A DNA stretch of 64,000 nt from the NCBI RefSeq assembly GCF_023272795.1, contig NZ_CP096829.1, forward strand, positions 2,852,001 through 2,916,000. The letters are read 5' to 3'. Position numbers and translations under genes: made by a program. The notes beneath the pieces are model-generated. The model made no database searches and was not told the DNA's origin. It saw only the letters and a list, made by a program, of their open reading frames with translations. Shown here in pieces: positions 27,000 to 34,944 of the stretch (position 1 is its first letter; the number at the start of each line of letters is the position of its first letter). This stretch comes from Flavobacterium humidisoli. Lineage in GTDB: Bacteria > Bacteroidota > Bacteroidia > Flavobacteriales > Flavobacteriaceae.

Positions 27000-27488
27000 T
27001 TAATCTATCAGCATTCCACTTTCTTCATCAAATGCTTTTCGTTCTTCTTCACTCATTCGATCTCTTAAAACTCGAATGGTATAACCACCATACAGCTTTC
27101 CATTTATAAGATACATCCAGTCACTAATTTTAGAAGTTTCAATATCGATTTTGTCTCCTGCTTTATATTCTGTAATGTACTCAGGATCACTGTTTAAAAT
27201 TCCCGAATAATTTCCGTCTTTATATTTAATTTCTCCAATCCACATATGTTCTATGTCTTTTGAATTAGAAAACTTAACTTTTAAAGAATGGCTATCGGCA
27301 TTAACATTAGACAATCCTTTATTGAATTCATCTAGTGTTTCATTTGCTTCTAAAATTGCAGCATTCATTTTCGGATCTTCACTTTCTACGTTGTAAATTG
27401 TTGGTTCGCCTTCTCTTTCTATTTTATTAGAATCTTTGCAACTTGCTAAACAAAAAAGAATTGTTACTATTAAAATAAAGCTTCTCAT
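27000..27488 (-). CDS. DUF2314-like lipoprotein
   Basis: A 162-residue lipoprotein (lipidated Cys17, LASC). The C-terminal region contains EHMWIGEIKYKDGNYSG, then KAGDKIDIETSKISDWMY, the two signature blocks of the DUF2314 (YegJ-like) family. No function is established for the family. It precedes another lipoprotein (26243-26950) on the same strand and follows a DinB-like gene 21 bases away, so it may belong to a small operon. Confidence 0.72.
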   Translation of the reverse strand: MRSFILIVTILFCLASCKDSNKIEREGEPTIYNVESEDPKMNAAILEANETLDEFNKGLSNVNADSHSLKVKFSNSKDIEHMWIGEIKYKDGNYSGILNSDPEYITEYKAGDKIDIETSKISDWMYLINGKLYGGYTIRVLRDRMSEEERKAFDEESGMLID

Positions 27489-27509
27489 TATTATTTTACT
27501 ATTTAATTT

Positions 27510-27983
27510 TTAGTTTGTTATTTGTTTTTTAATCAAGACAATTTGGCCTAAATGATAATAGCTATGCTCAATCATAGCTTCGATATTTCTTTTGTAGGTT
27601 CCGTATTTGGCATCTACAAAAACTTCATCAAGTTTTTCGTCGGGCATTTTTTCTATCGATGAAGCAAACTCTTCGGCATCATTCCAGAATTTAATTAGAA
27701 AACCTTCCCATTGTTCCTGCGAATGAATGGGAGGAAAGTCAAAGCTAAACTGGTCTTTAATGTCCAGCGTTCCCCCTTTAAAAACCTGATTGATTCCGTT
27801 GATGTAGTAATGAATATGCTGCGCCAGAACCGCAATTGTATTTAAGTTCTGAATGGGGCTAAAGGCAATTTTCCAATCCAGATTTTCAAGCTGATCTTTA
27901 AAATTGGTGTTTGCAATCCAAGTTCCATTTAAAATGACTTCTCTAAAACGATTTGCAATTTCGGTTGTACTTTTCATATTCAT
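27510..27983 (-). CDS. DinB-family (four-helix bundle) protein
   Basis: A 157-residue soluble protein. Histidines in NTIAVLAQHIHYYINGI and MIEHSYYHLGQIVLIKKQ are placed as in DinB/YfiT-like metal-binding bundles, where three histidines bind a divalent ion. Members act in thiol transfer or remain unassigned; the substrate is unknown here. ATG 27983 and ATG 27977 are both possible starts. A second, divergent DinB-like gene lies at 54605-55051. Confidence 0.75.
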   Translation of the reverse strand: MNMKSTTEIANRFREVILNGTWIANTNFKDQLENLDWKIAFSPIQNLNTIAVLAQHIHYYINGINQVFKGGTLDIKDQFSFDFPPIHSQEQWEGFLIKFWNDAEEFASSIEKMPDEKLDEVFVDAKYGTYKRNIEAMIEHSYYHLGQIVLIKKQITN

Positions 27984-28010
27984 AATAATTTAAAAGTTAA
28001 ATTACTCCAT

Positions 28011-28562
28011 TTATTCCTGCTGGATCCACTCGTATTTTCCGTTTTTAAGATAAATGACACCGCCACCGCAGCTTTCTTCGGCATGGATGAAGATTCCGTC
28101 ATTTGGAAGTTTTATTTTGTCTTCTTCTGCCACTTGTTCTTCTCCAATAATCTCACCGTCTTCATTTACGTTATCAAAATAAACTTCATTTTTTGGTGCT
28201 TTTTCAAAAATGCCAGCCCAGTCAATTTCGTCAAAACCTCTTTGTAAAATATCATTTCCAAAACCTAGATAATCAGTTCTTTTTCCGTTTCCGAAAGTTA
28301 TTTTCAAACCGCTTTTATCATTGTTAGTACTTCTGAAAATTTCTACCGTTTCGTCTAAATTATCTCCATCAAGATCGCATAAAAGTTTGTTGGTTTTATG
28401 TTTAGTCGAAAGAACTATCGTATCTGTTTTTTGTGTTTTGGATTCTTTTTTTTCAGTTATTTCCAAAGAATCTTTTGGAGTAATTTTAGTCGTTTCGGTT
28501 TTGGTTTCTTTTTTACAAGAAATAGTAAGCACTGATAAGAGGAGTAGAGTTTTAATTTTCAT
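28011..28562 (-). CDS. Lipoprotein with an Asp-rich calcium-like loop
   Basis: A 183-residue lipoprotein (lipidated Cys16, LTISC). A Lys/Thr/Glu-rich linker (residues 17-55) is followed by NKLLCDLDGDNLDETVEIF, which matches the D-x-D-x-D-x-x-x-D calcium loop of FG-GAP/EF-hand-like repeats. No named family. It has the same general plan as the protein at 26243-26950: a lipid anchor, a linker and one Asp-rich loop. Its role is unknown. Confidence 0.65.
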   Translation of the reverse strand: MKIKTLLLLSVLTISCKKETKTETTKITPKDSLEITEKKESKTQKTDTIVLSTKHKTNKLLCDLDGDNLDETVEIFRSTNNDKSGLKITFGNGKRTDYLGFGNDILQRGFDEIDWAGIFEKAPKNEVYFDNVNEDGEIIGEEQVAEEDKIKLPNDGIFIHAEESCGGGVIYLKNGKYEWIQQE

Positions 28563-28674
28563 ATTAATTTATTTTGGCTTGGAAATTTAAAATGCTAATA
28601 TAAAAAATTACGTACGAAAATGTATAGTTTTACGAGTTATTGAATTTTATCCTTACTTATCATTTATGAATTGC

Positions 28675-28788
28675 CTCCAGCTTTAGCTGGGGGTGAAGTA
28701 TATTGAAAAAAAAAGGGCTTTAGCCAAAATTGATTCATTTGACTAAAGCCTTTTTGCGACTTTTTGTACACCTTAACTAAAGCTGGAG
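28675..28788. repeat. Nested inverted repeat, 'ctccagctttag' family (REP-like)
   Basis: Outer arms are ctccagctttag (28675-28686) and ctaaagctggag (28777-28788). Inner arms are ggctttag (28716-28723) and ctaaagcc (28743-28750). Inside the left arm, ccagctttagctgg is itself a palindrome. Such nested palindromes are like elements mobilised by RAYT transposases, but no RAYT gene is in the window. Confidence 0.65.
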
Positions 28789-28804
28789 TCAGCTGAAAAT
28801 ATAT

Positions 28805-29170
28805 TTATTTAGATTTCCTAGTCTTCACCTGATACACAATCTCCCAAAAAATAATAGAAAGAACTGCATTAGCAAAAATAGCCGTTTTAATCTGATACGG
28901 ATCGTAATTTACAAGCAGATGCAGATTGGTAAATTGTAAAGCCAGAAACATTGCTAAAGCAGCAATCCCGACAGCGCAAAGTACATTAAGCAAAGGTTTC
29001 CATTTTAGGGCTGTAAAAGCATAGATAAGATTCAGGATACCAAAGCCAATTCCTAAAGTTACAAAACCATCACCTTTAAATTTCTCATTTAATTCAAGTA
29101 AAAAATGCGTAGAAGTAAGGTATAAAAAGAAAAGAATTGAATAAATCAGGATGCGTACTTGTGGTTTCAT
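28805..29170 (-). CDS. Small integral membrane protein, unknown
   Basis: A 121-residue protein with four predicted membrane helices (about 6-24, 37-53, 60-81 and 94-113) and short basic tails. It has no recognisable signature. Its high aliphatic content and N-in layout suggest an inner-membrane protein. Confidence 0.6.
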   Translation of the reverse strand: MKPQVRILIYSILFFLYLTSTHFLLELNEKFKGDGFVTLGIGFGILNLIYAFTALKWKPLLNVLCAVGIAALAMFLALQFTNLHLLVNYDPYQIKTAIFANAVLSIIFWEIVYQVKTRKSK

Positions 29171-29257
29171 TTTTTTTGTAATTTTTATTTTTAAAATTGT
29201 AAGATTTTTTCGTTTATTTGTGTGTAAGAAAATAAAAGCTTTAAAAAAGATAAAATT

Positions 29258-29383
29258 ATGGATAAATTAATTAATGATTTTCAGTTTGGGTTATTTATTT
29301 GGCAATTTTTAAATATTGCATTTTGTATCTTTTTACTTTATCTGGTGTATTTGTTGTTCAAGTTTTTGCGAAAAAATGTGTAA
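29258..29383 (+). CDS. 41-residue membrane protein resembling the AtpF N-terminal anchor
   Basis: ATG 29258 to TAA 29383 encodes a 41-residue peptide that starts MDKLINDFQFGLFIWQ, has one hydrophobic helix (about 12-34) and ends in a basic tail (KFLRKNV). The first 16 residues resemble the usual N-terminus of the F0 b subunit (AtpF) of flavobacteria. It lies between two minus-strand genes and is followed 21 bases later by a perfect terminator (29405-29443), so it is probably expressed. It is far too short for AtpF, whose dimerisation stalk is absent. A regulator or small membrane peptide is possible. Confidence 0.5.
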   Translation: MDKLINDFQFGLFIWQFLNIAFCIFLLYLVYLLFKFLRKNV

Positions 29384-29404
29384 TCATTGTTAAAGATATA
29401 TTTC

Positions 29405-29443
29405 AAAAAATCCCGTTTCGATAAATGAAACGGGATTTTTTTA
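29405..29443. terminator. Bidirectional terminator between the small ORF and the gene at 29441
   Basis: aaatcccgtttc pairs with gaaacgggattt around gataaat, with A- and T-runs on both sides. Confidence 0.85.
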
Positions 29444-29893
29444 TTCTAAAAGTGCTTCCACTTTAGTTTCAGACTTTTCTTTTAGCGGACTGTCTGCTTG
29501 CAAACTCCAAATAATTAGAAATTTTCCTTTGGCCAGATATTCTTCTGGGCGTTCAGCGGTTGGCTCGCCCGCTTTTCCCCAAAGCAAACCTTGCAGGAAG
29601 CGGTCGCCTTTAAAAACGTGTTCAAATTCAAAATACATAATAGAACCTCGGTCTGCTTTGCTTTTAAAACTCTGAATGGCTTTATTTTTTACAGTTCCAA
29701 CAATATTAGCATACGTTTCAATATCATTATAAAAAGTACAGGCCTGAGGGGTAATGCAAATATTTCCGTCGCTTGCCATATAACCTCCTTTTGGAATTTC
29801 TTTTGGTTTTAGTTTTAAGTCAGCAATGGTTTGGCTGAAAGAATTTGTTGCAAATAACAGGAATAGTGTTGAGAGGGTAATTGTAATTTTCAT
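29441..29893 (-). CDS. Secreted protein of unknown function
   Basis: A 150-residue protein with a signal peptide (MKITITLSTLFLLFATNSFSQ). I chose ATG 29893; the longer frame would extend back to the preceding gene. The mature part contains two cysteines (ICITPQACTF) and strands such as SIMYFEFEHVFKGDRFLQG. It is not recognised as a named family. It lies 49 bases after the gene at 29943-30584, which is also secreted, so the two may be cotranscribed. Confidence 0.6.
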   Translation of the reverse strand: MKITITLSTLFLLFATNSFSQTIADLKLKPKEIPKGGYMASDGNICITPQACTFYNDIETYANIVGTVKNKAIQSFKSKADRGSIMYFEFEHVFKGDRFLQGLLWGKAGEPTAERPEEYLAKGKFLIIWSLQADSPLKEKSETKVEALLE

Positions 29894-29942
29894 TGATTTG
29901 GGGATTGAAATTAGTATGAAAAGAGCGAGAAGGCTCTTGTAG

Positions 29943-30584
29943 TTATTCATCATCTTTTAGATATCGGCTGTCAAAATAAATTTTGTATTCCATGGTGTTT
30001 TTTTCTTTATAAAGTTCTCCTGTTTTTTTGTCTTTCATTTCAACAAAAAAATCTTCACTTAAAAAATCGACACAGCCATAAATATGTTTGCGATCAGATT
30101 TGTTATTAGGTAGTTTATTAAGAACAAGTTTAGAAGTTCTTGTGTTCACTAATATTTCGCTTTTTGCATCTTCTTGATCTCTACTTGTAAAATAAGATGG
30201 ATATCCCCAAAACTTACGCAATTTTACTTGGGCAGTTTTATTTGGATATACTTTTGCAACAAAACCATATACCTGAAATCTACTGCCAAAACCACCTTTA
30301 ATTATTAATGTATCCTTGATGTAATAATGATTACAACTGAAATCTTTCCTTGTAAAGTTATTTTTTAAATGGTCGTAATAAACAGTATCTTCTACCATAT
30401 TTTTCCCTCGATATACAGTTTCGTATATTGAATCATTTGTATATCGTGTTCGATCGCTGGTAGTATTTATATTCTCCAGGCTAAGTGCCTTTATTTTAGG
30501 GTCTAAAATTATATTAATCCTTTTTTGGGAATAAGTAAAGCTTGAAGATAATGCAAAAAATAGTACAAGTAAGTTTAATTTCAT
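29943..30584 (-). CDS. Secreted protein of unknown function
   Basis: A 213-residue protein with a signal peptide (MKLNLLVLFFALSSSFTYSQ). The mature region is Lys/Tyr/Asp-rich and beta-rich, with a cysteine near the middle (DFSCNHYYI) and another near the end (HIYGCVDF). No family is recognised. It precedes the secreted protein at 29441-29893 and follows the XRE regulator's terminator. Confidence 0.6.
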   Translation of the reverse strand: MKLNLLVLFFALSSSFTYSQKRINIILDPKIKALSLENINTTSDRTRYTNDSIYETVYRGKNMVEDTVYYDHLKNNFTRKDFSCNHYYIKDTLIIKGGFGSRFQVYGFVAKVYPNKTAQVKLRKFWGYPSYFTSRDQEDAKSEILVNTRTSKLVLNKLPNNKSDRKHIYGCVDFLSEDFFVEMKDKKTGELYKEKNTMEYKIYFDSRYLKDDE

Positions 30585-30636
30585 TAGTTAAAATTTGAGG
30601 TAGAGGAAGTTTTAATCGTTTGTTTTTTGATTTACA

Positions 30637-30675
30637 AAAAAAGCACAAAATCATAAGATATTTGTGCTTTTATAA
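30637..30675 (-). terminator. Terminator after the XRE regulator gene
   Basis: aaaagcacaaa and ttgtgctttt pair around an AT-rich loop, with A/T-runs on both sides. Confidence 0.7.
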
Positions 30676-30693
30676 AATTTTATTGTTGAGAAA

Positions 30694-31020
30694 TTATTTT
30701 CCTTTTAGTAATTTTTCTAAATATTCCACTTTATCTTTTTCAGCCTGAACCAAACGTTCGTAAAGTTCTACAACTTTATCAAGTGAATTGAAATTGCAAA
30801 TATTATTATGTCCAAAATTGCTGTTTGAAACGGAATCATTAAATGTATTAAAATAATTAAATACATTTTCTTCAGAAAAACTTTCAATTGCTTCTACTGT
30901 AACCCCTAGCGCTTCTGCAATTTTCGTAAGTTTTGTTTCGTCGATAGTTTCGCTTCCTTCAATACCAGAAATCGCCTGTTGATTTGTGCCAATTGCCTGC
31001 GCAAGTGCTTCCTGCTTCAT
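30694..31020 (-). CDS. XRE-family helix-turn-helix protein, apparently lacking its first helix
   Basis: A 108-residue protein that starts MKQEALAQAIGTNQQAISGIE. The helix-turn-helix (helices 2-4) is intact, but typical XRE proteins have 15-20 residues before this point to form helix 1. Here the ATG (31018-31020) directly abuts the repeat array at 31021-31308, so the normal N-terminus seems to have been replaced by repeat DNA. The C-terminal half (DKVVELYERLVQAEKDKVEYLEKLL) is a predicted coiled coil. It may be a reduced regulator or a pseudogene; upstream codons stay open but contain no obvious start. Confidence 0.6.
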   Translation of the reverse strand: MKQEALAQAIGTNQQAISGIEGSETIDETKLTKIAEALGVTVEAIESFSEENVFNYFNTFNDSVSNSNFGHNNICNFNSLDKVVELYERLVQAEKDKVEYLEKLLKGK

Positions 31021-31308
31021 ACTTGCGAAGATTTCTCCTTCGTCGAAATGACAAACTTGTTGATTACTTTGGGGGTATTTTTAAACTGAAAAGATAAAAG
31101 AAGTACTTTGTGGAGTTTCTTGCGAAGATTTCTTCTTCGTCGAAATGACAAACTTGGTGATTACTTTGGGTGTATTTTTAAACTGAAAAGACAAAAAGAA
31201 GTACTTTGTGGAGTTACTTGCTAAGATTTCTCTCCCGAAGCCTCGGGATCGAAATGACAAACTTGGTGATTACTTTGGGTGTATTTTTAAACTGAAATGA
31301 CAAAAATG
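31021..31308. repeat. Three tandem ~97-bp repeat units
   Basis: Units begin with cttgcgaagatttct or a variant at 31022, 31119 and 31217, so the period is 97-98 bases. Each unit holds tcgaaatgacaaactt, gattactttgg and gtatttttaaactgaaa. The third unit has tcccgaagcctcggga (31233-31248) in place of ttcttcg. Related to the inverted repeat at 221-313. The unit boundary abuts the start of the XRE gene. The rest of the gap to lysA has tctaaaatct patches and a terminator. Confidence 0.75.
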
Positions 31309-31387
31309 AGGGATAGCTTCGACTTCGCTCAGCCTGACAAAGCGCAGCAGATAATCTAAAATCTGAACTCTAAAATCTACAATAAAA

Positions 31388-31420
31388 AAAATCCCGCCTC
31401 AATTAAGAAACGGGACTTCT
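31388..31420 (-). terminator. Terminator of lysA
   Basis: On the minus strand, tcccgtttc pairs with gaggcggga (two G-T pairs) around a short loop and is followed by a T-rich run. Confidence 0.75.
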
Positions 31421-31442
31421 AGATATTCTCTTTTTTTTTATT

Positions 31443-32666
31443 TTAAACTGTTGCTGCAACTTCTTCTGGCAACGGAATTTGGTTTTTAAGTAAATCTTCA
31501 AAAGTTTCCGCTTGGCGAATCAAGATTCCTTTTCCGTCTTTCCAAAGAACTTCGGCTGGTTTGTATCTTGAATTGTAGTTCGAAGACATTGAGAAACAGT
31601 ATGCTCCAGCATTTCTGAAAGATAAAATGTCACCTTCAGTAATTTCCTGAATTCTACGGTTGTTTGCAAAAGTATCTGTTTCGCAAATGTATCCTACAAC
31701 AGAGTAAAAACGCTCTTTTCCTTTTGGGTTTGAGATGTTTTCAATATGGTGTGAAGATCCGTATAACATTGGGCGAATTAAGTGGTTGAAACCACTGTCA
31801 ACTCCAGCAAAAACGGTTGATGTTGTTTGTTTTACTACGTTTACTTTTACTAAGAAATGACCTGCTTCGCTCACCAAGAATTTTCCTGGTTCGAAAATCA
31901 ACGTTAAATCTCTTCCATATTCAGCACAGAAAGCATTGAATCTTTTAGATAATTTTTTACCTAATTCTTCAATATCGGTCTCGATATCGTCTTTTTTGTA
32001 AGGAACTTTGAATCCGCTTCCGAAATCTAAGAATTGTAAATCTTTGAAATTTTTTGCGGTATCAAATAGGATTTCAGCAGCATACAAGAATACTTCGATA
32101 TCTAAAATATCAGATCCTGTGTGCATGTGAATACCTACAATGCTCATTTTTGTGTTTTCGACAATTCGCAATATATGCGGAATCTGGTGAACAGAAATTC
32201 CGAATTTACTATCGATATGTCCAACAGAAATATTAGCATTTCCACCCGCCATTACGTGCGGATTGATACGAATACATACTGGAATATGTGGATGTTTTGT
32301 TCCGAATTGCTCTAAAATAGATAAGTTGTCAATATTGATTTGTACACCCATTGCAGCAACTTCTTCAATTTCTTCTAGAGAAACGCCGTTTGGTGTAAAG
32401 AAAATTCTTTCGGGTTCATAGCCAGCATGAAGTCCTAACTGAACTTCCTGAATCGATACAGTATCTAATCCAGACCCCATGTTCTTTAATAACTGAAGAA
32501 TCGCAATGTTAGACAATGCCTTCATGGCATAATTAACTCTTAAGTTTTCTACCTTAGAGAAAGCTTTAGTTAACCTGTTGTACTGAGATTGGATTTTTTC
32601 GGCATCGTAAACATACAATGGACTTCCAAATTGGTCTGCTAACTGCAGTAAATCTTTTGCTTGCAT
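31443..32666 (-). CDS. lysA: Diaminopimelate decarboxylase
   Basis: A 407-residue PLP enzyme that decarboxylates meso-diaminopimelate to lysine, the last step of lysine synthesis. The PLP lysine is K49 in NYAMKALSN. Further conserved blocks are DFGSGFKVPY, EPGKFLVSEAGHFL, and the CETDTFA cysteine region that completes the active site across the dimer. The fold is an alanine-racemase-like barrel with a C-terminal beta domain. It is transcribed alone from a promoter with both -33 and -7 boxes at the right spacing. Confidence 0.95.
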   Translation of the reverse strand: MQAKDLLQLADQFGSPLYVYDAEKIQSQYNRLTKAFSKVENLRVNYAMKALSNIAILQLLKNMGSGLDTVSIQEVQLGLHAGYEPERIFFTPNGVSLEEIEEVAAMGVQINIDNLSILEQFGTKHPHIPVCIRINPHVMAGGNANISVGHIDSKFGISVHQIPHILRIVENTKMSIVGIHMHTGSDILDIEVFLYAAEILFDTAKNFKDLQFLDFGSGFKVPYKKDDIETDIEELGKKLSKRFNAFCAEYGRDLTLIFEPGKFLVSEAGHFLVKVNVVKQTTSTVFAGVDSGFNHLIRPMLYGSSHHIENISNPKGKERFYSVVGYICETDTFANNRRIQEITEGDILSFRNAGAYCFSMSSNYNSRYKPAEVLWKDGKGILIRQAETFEDLLKNQIPLPEEVAATV

Positions 32667-32684
32667 TTTTCAAATTATTTTGAG

Positions 32685-32715
32685 CAAAGTTATTACACTT
32701 TTGATTACCAGCAAA
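32685..32715 (-). promoter_or_regulatory. lysA promoter, complete TTTG-N19-TAACTTTG
   Basis: On the minus strand, TTTG (32712-32715) and TAACTTTG (32685-32692) are separated by exactly 19 bases, matching the Flavobacterium consensus TTTG-N17-23-TANNTTTG. The -7 box lies 18 bases before the lysA start. This is the only promoter in the window where I find both boxes well placed. Confidence 0.75.
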
Positions 32716-32932
32716 TAAATTGCAGAAAAATAACAAAATATAACAAATTGTTTTATTTTAAACAAAAAGTTGTTGTTTTTGAGATTTTGTAACTCTTTTT
32801 AAGATGCTAAGGTTCTGAGTTGCTAAGATACTAAGTTTTTTTACGATGAATTTAGGAATTAACTATTTCTTAAATGTGGTTGAAATTTTTTTTTAGCCAC
32901 AGATTAAAATGATTTGCACAGATTATTTTCTT

Positions 32933-33195
32933 AGCCACGACCCGAGCGATAGCGAACTGGCGAAGCAATCATACAAATTTTTACAAATTTTTTATTTTCT
33001 CAACATCTTCTATTTCAAATATAGCCCGTGGTTTCAACCACGGGAACGCAATATATAACAACGCCCAATCCGTAACGTTACCCGTGGTTGAAACCACGGG
33101 CTATGTTTTTTACATATTGCGAAAAATCTAAAATCAAAAAATCGTGAAAATTTGTATGATTGCTTCGCCAGTTCGCTATCGCTCGGGTTGTGGCT
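32933..33195. repeat. Large nested inverted repeat between lysA and gltD
   Basis: Outer arms of 49 bases (32933-32981 and 33147-33195) are reverse complements with one mismatch; they contain gcgatagcgaactggcgaag. Inner arms of 24 bases (33021-33044 and 33081-33104) are perfect, and each is a palindrome (cccgtggtttcaaccacggg). A single outer-type copy is at 1773-1809 and an inner-type pair at 41239-41321. The rest of the 694-base gap (32667-33360) contains cagattaaa and attaaaat repeats but no gene. Confidence 0.8.
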
Positions 33196-33238
33196 GAAAA
33201 AAAACCTTTTTAATCTATGAAATCTGTGGCTAAAAAAA

Positions 33239-33272
33239 ACAAAACCCCTGAATGTAAATTCAAGGGTTTGTT
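33239..33272 (-). terminator. Terminator of gltD
   Basis: aaacccctgaat pairs with attcaagggttt around gtaa (one A-C mismatch), with flanking A/T-runs. Confidence 0.8.
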
Positions 33273-33360
33273 AGTAGTTATGTTGTTTATCGGAAAAGAT
33301 TAATAAAATGCAAGGAAAAAGTTTAGAACCTTAGCATCTTAGTACCTCAGAACCTTAAGA

Positions 33361-34815
33361 TTATAAGCTCGGTAAATCTCCTTTTCCTTTAGTAGGCAAG
33401 TTTGTAGATCCCATAAGGAATAAATCTACTTCTCTTGCAGCTTCGCGACCTTCTGAAATAGCCCACACGATTAATGATTGTCCTCTTCTCATATCACCAG
33501 CAGTGAAAATGTGAGGTACGTTTGTCTGATAGTTATGCGCTTTGTAGTTGCTTCTCATATCAGTTTCGATTCCTAACTGCTCGCTTAACGTTTTCTCTGG
33601 ACCTGTAAATCCAAGAGCCAATAAAGCCAAATCGCAAGGCCAGATTTTTTCTGAACCTTCTTTTTCGATTAATTCAGGTCTTTGTCCTGGAGTCATTTTC
33701 CATTGTACTTCAACCGTTTTTAATCCAGTTAATTCGCCTTTATCGTTAGAAATGAATTCTTTCGTATTGATTAGCCAGTTTCTGTCGCAACCTTCTTCGT
33801 GAGAAGAAGATGTTTTTAACTGCAACGGCCAGAAAGGCCAAGGAGTTGACTCGCTTCTTCCAACTGGAGGTTTTGGTAAAATCTCAAAGTTAGTTACCGA
33901 TTTTGCTCCGTGTCTGTTTGAAGTTCCAATACAGTCAGAACCTGTATCTCCACCACCAATAACGATTACATCTTTTCCAGTAGCTTTAACCTGATCTGGA
34001 ATAGATTCTCCGTATAAAACTTTTGTCTGTTGCGTTAAGAAATCCATCGCCTGAACAACGCCTTTGCTTTCGATTCCTTTAGTTGGCAAGCTTCTTCTTT
34101 CTGTTGCTCCTCCGCATAAAACGATAGAATCGAATTGGTTTAATTCTTCAACACTGAAGTTTACACCAACATTTACGTTAGTTTTGAAAGTGATTCCTTC
34201 TGCTTCTAAAATTGCTACACGACGGTCGATGATTCCTTTTTCTAATTTGAAATTTGGAATTCCGTAACGTAGTAAACCTCCAATTGCATTGTCTCTTTCA
34301 AAAACAGTAACGGTGTGACCCGCTCTGTTTAATTGCTGTGCTGCTGCAAGACCCGCAGGTCCAGAACCAATAACAGCAACCGTTTTACCAGTTCTAGTTT
34401 TTGGCGCTTGTGGTTTAATCCATCCTTCAGCGAAACCTCTTTCTACGATGCTTTTTTCGATGTTTTCGATAGAAACTGGATCTTTGATGATTCCTAATAC
34501 ACATGATTTCTCACATGGAGCAGGGCATAAACGTCCTGTAAATTCTGGAAAGTTATTAGTCGATTGTAAAATCTCTAATGCACTCTGCCATTCTTCCTGA
34601 TGCACCATGTCGTTGAAGTCAGGAATTAAATTTCCTAACGGACAACCACTGTGGCAAAAAGGAATTCCACAGTCCATACATCTTGATCCTTGTTCTTTTA
34701 ATTTATCTTTTGGTACCGGAATAGTAAATTCGTTGTAGTTAGAAACACGTTCTGCTACTGCTAAATTACTTTCGTCGGCTCTGTTATATTCTTTAAATCC
34801 GCCTATTTTACCCAT
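33361..34815 (-). CDS. gltD: Glutamate synthase small subunit
   Basis: A 484-residue NAD(P)H-oxidising FAD/Fe-S subunit of glutamate synthase. The cysteine-rich N-terminus (RCMDCGIPFCHSGCPLGN and RLCPAPCEKSC) binds two [4Fe-4S] clusters. The FAD motif VAVIGSGPAGLAAA and the NADPH motif VIVIGGGDTGSDC follow. It delivers electrons to GltB, which combines glutamine and 2-oxoglutarate to make two glutamates. It lies 129 bases after gltB on the same strand, with the large-subunit gene first, which is a common gltB-gltD order. Confidence 0.96.
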   Translation of the reverse strand: MGKIGGFKEYNRADESNLAVAERVSNYNEFTIPVPKDKLKEQGSRCMDCGIPFCHSGCPLGNLIPDFNDMVHQEEWQSALEILQSTNNFPEFTGRLCPAPCEKSCVLGIIKDPVSIENIEKSIVERGFAEGWIKPQAPKTRTGKTVAVIGSGPAGLAAAQQLNRAGHTVTVFERDNAIGGLLRYGIPNFKLEKGIIDRRVAILEAEGITFKTNVNVGVNFSVEELNQFDSIVLCGGATERRSLPTKGIESKGVVQAMDFLTQQTKVLYGESIPDQVKATGKDVIVIGGGDTGSDCIGTSNRHGAKSVTNFEILPKPPVGRSESTPWPFWPLQLKTSSSHEEGCDRNWLINTKEFISNDKGELTGLKTVEVQWKMTPGQRPELIEKEGSEKIWPCDLALLALGFTGPEKTLSEQLGIETDMRSNYKAHNYQTNVPHIFTAGDMRRGQSLIVWAISEGREAAREVDLFLMGSTNLPTKGKGDLPSL

Positions 34816-34944
34816 GACATTTTTAATTAAAATAAAGTTTTAAAAATTCCAATCTTTTTAAATTCCAAATTCCAATCCTTCGACTCCGCTAAGGAAGACA
34901 AAGTGAATCAAATCTAAAATCTAAAGTCTGAATTCTAAAATCAT

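Noticed and set aside
31021..31308. Regularly spaced repeats that could suggest a CRISPR array
   Set aside because: The whole ~97-bp unit is repeated, without unique spacers, and no cas gene is near.
32933..33195. Insertion sequence at the nested inverted repeat
   Set aside because: No transposase frame lies between or beside the arms; only a repeat can be claimed.
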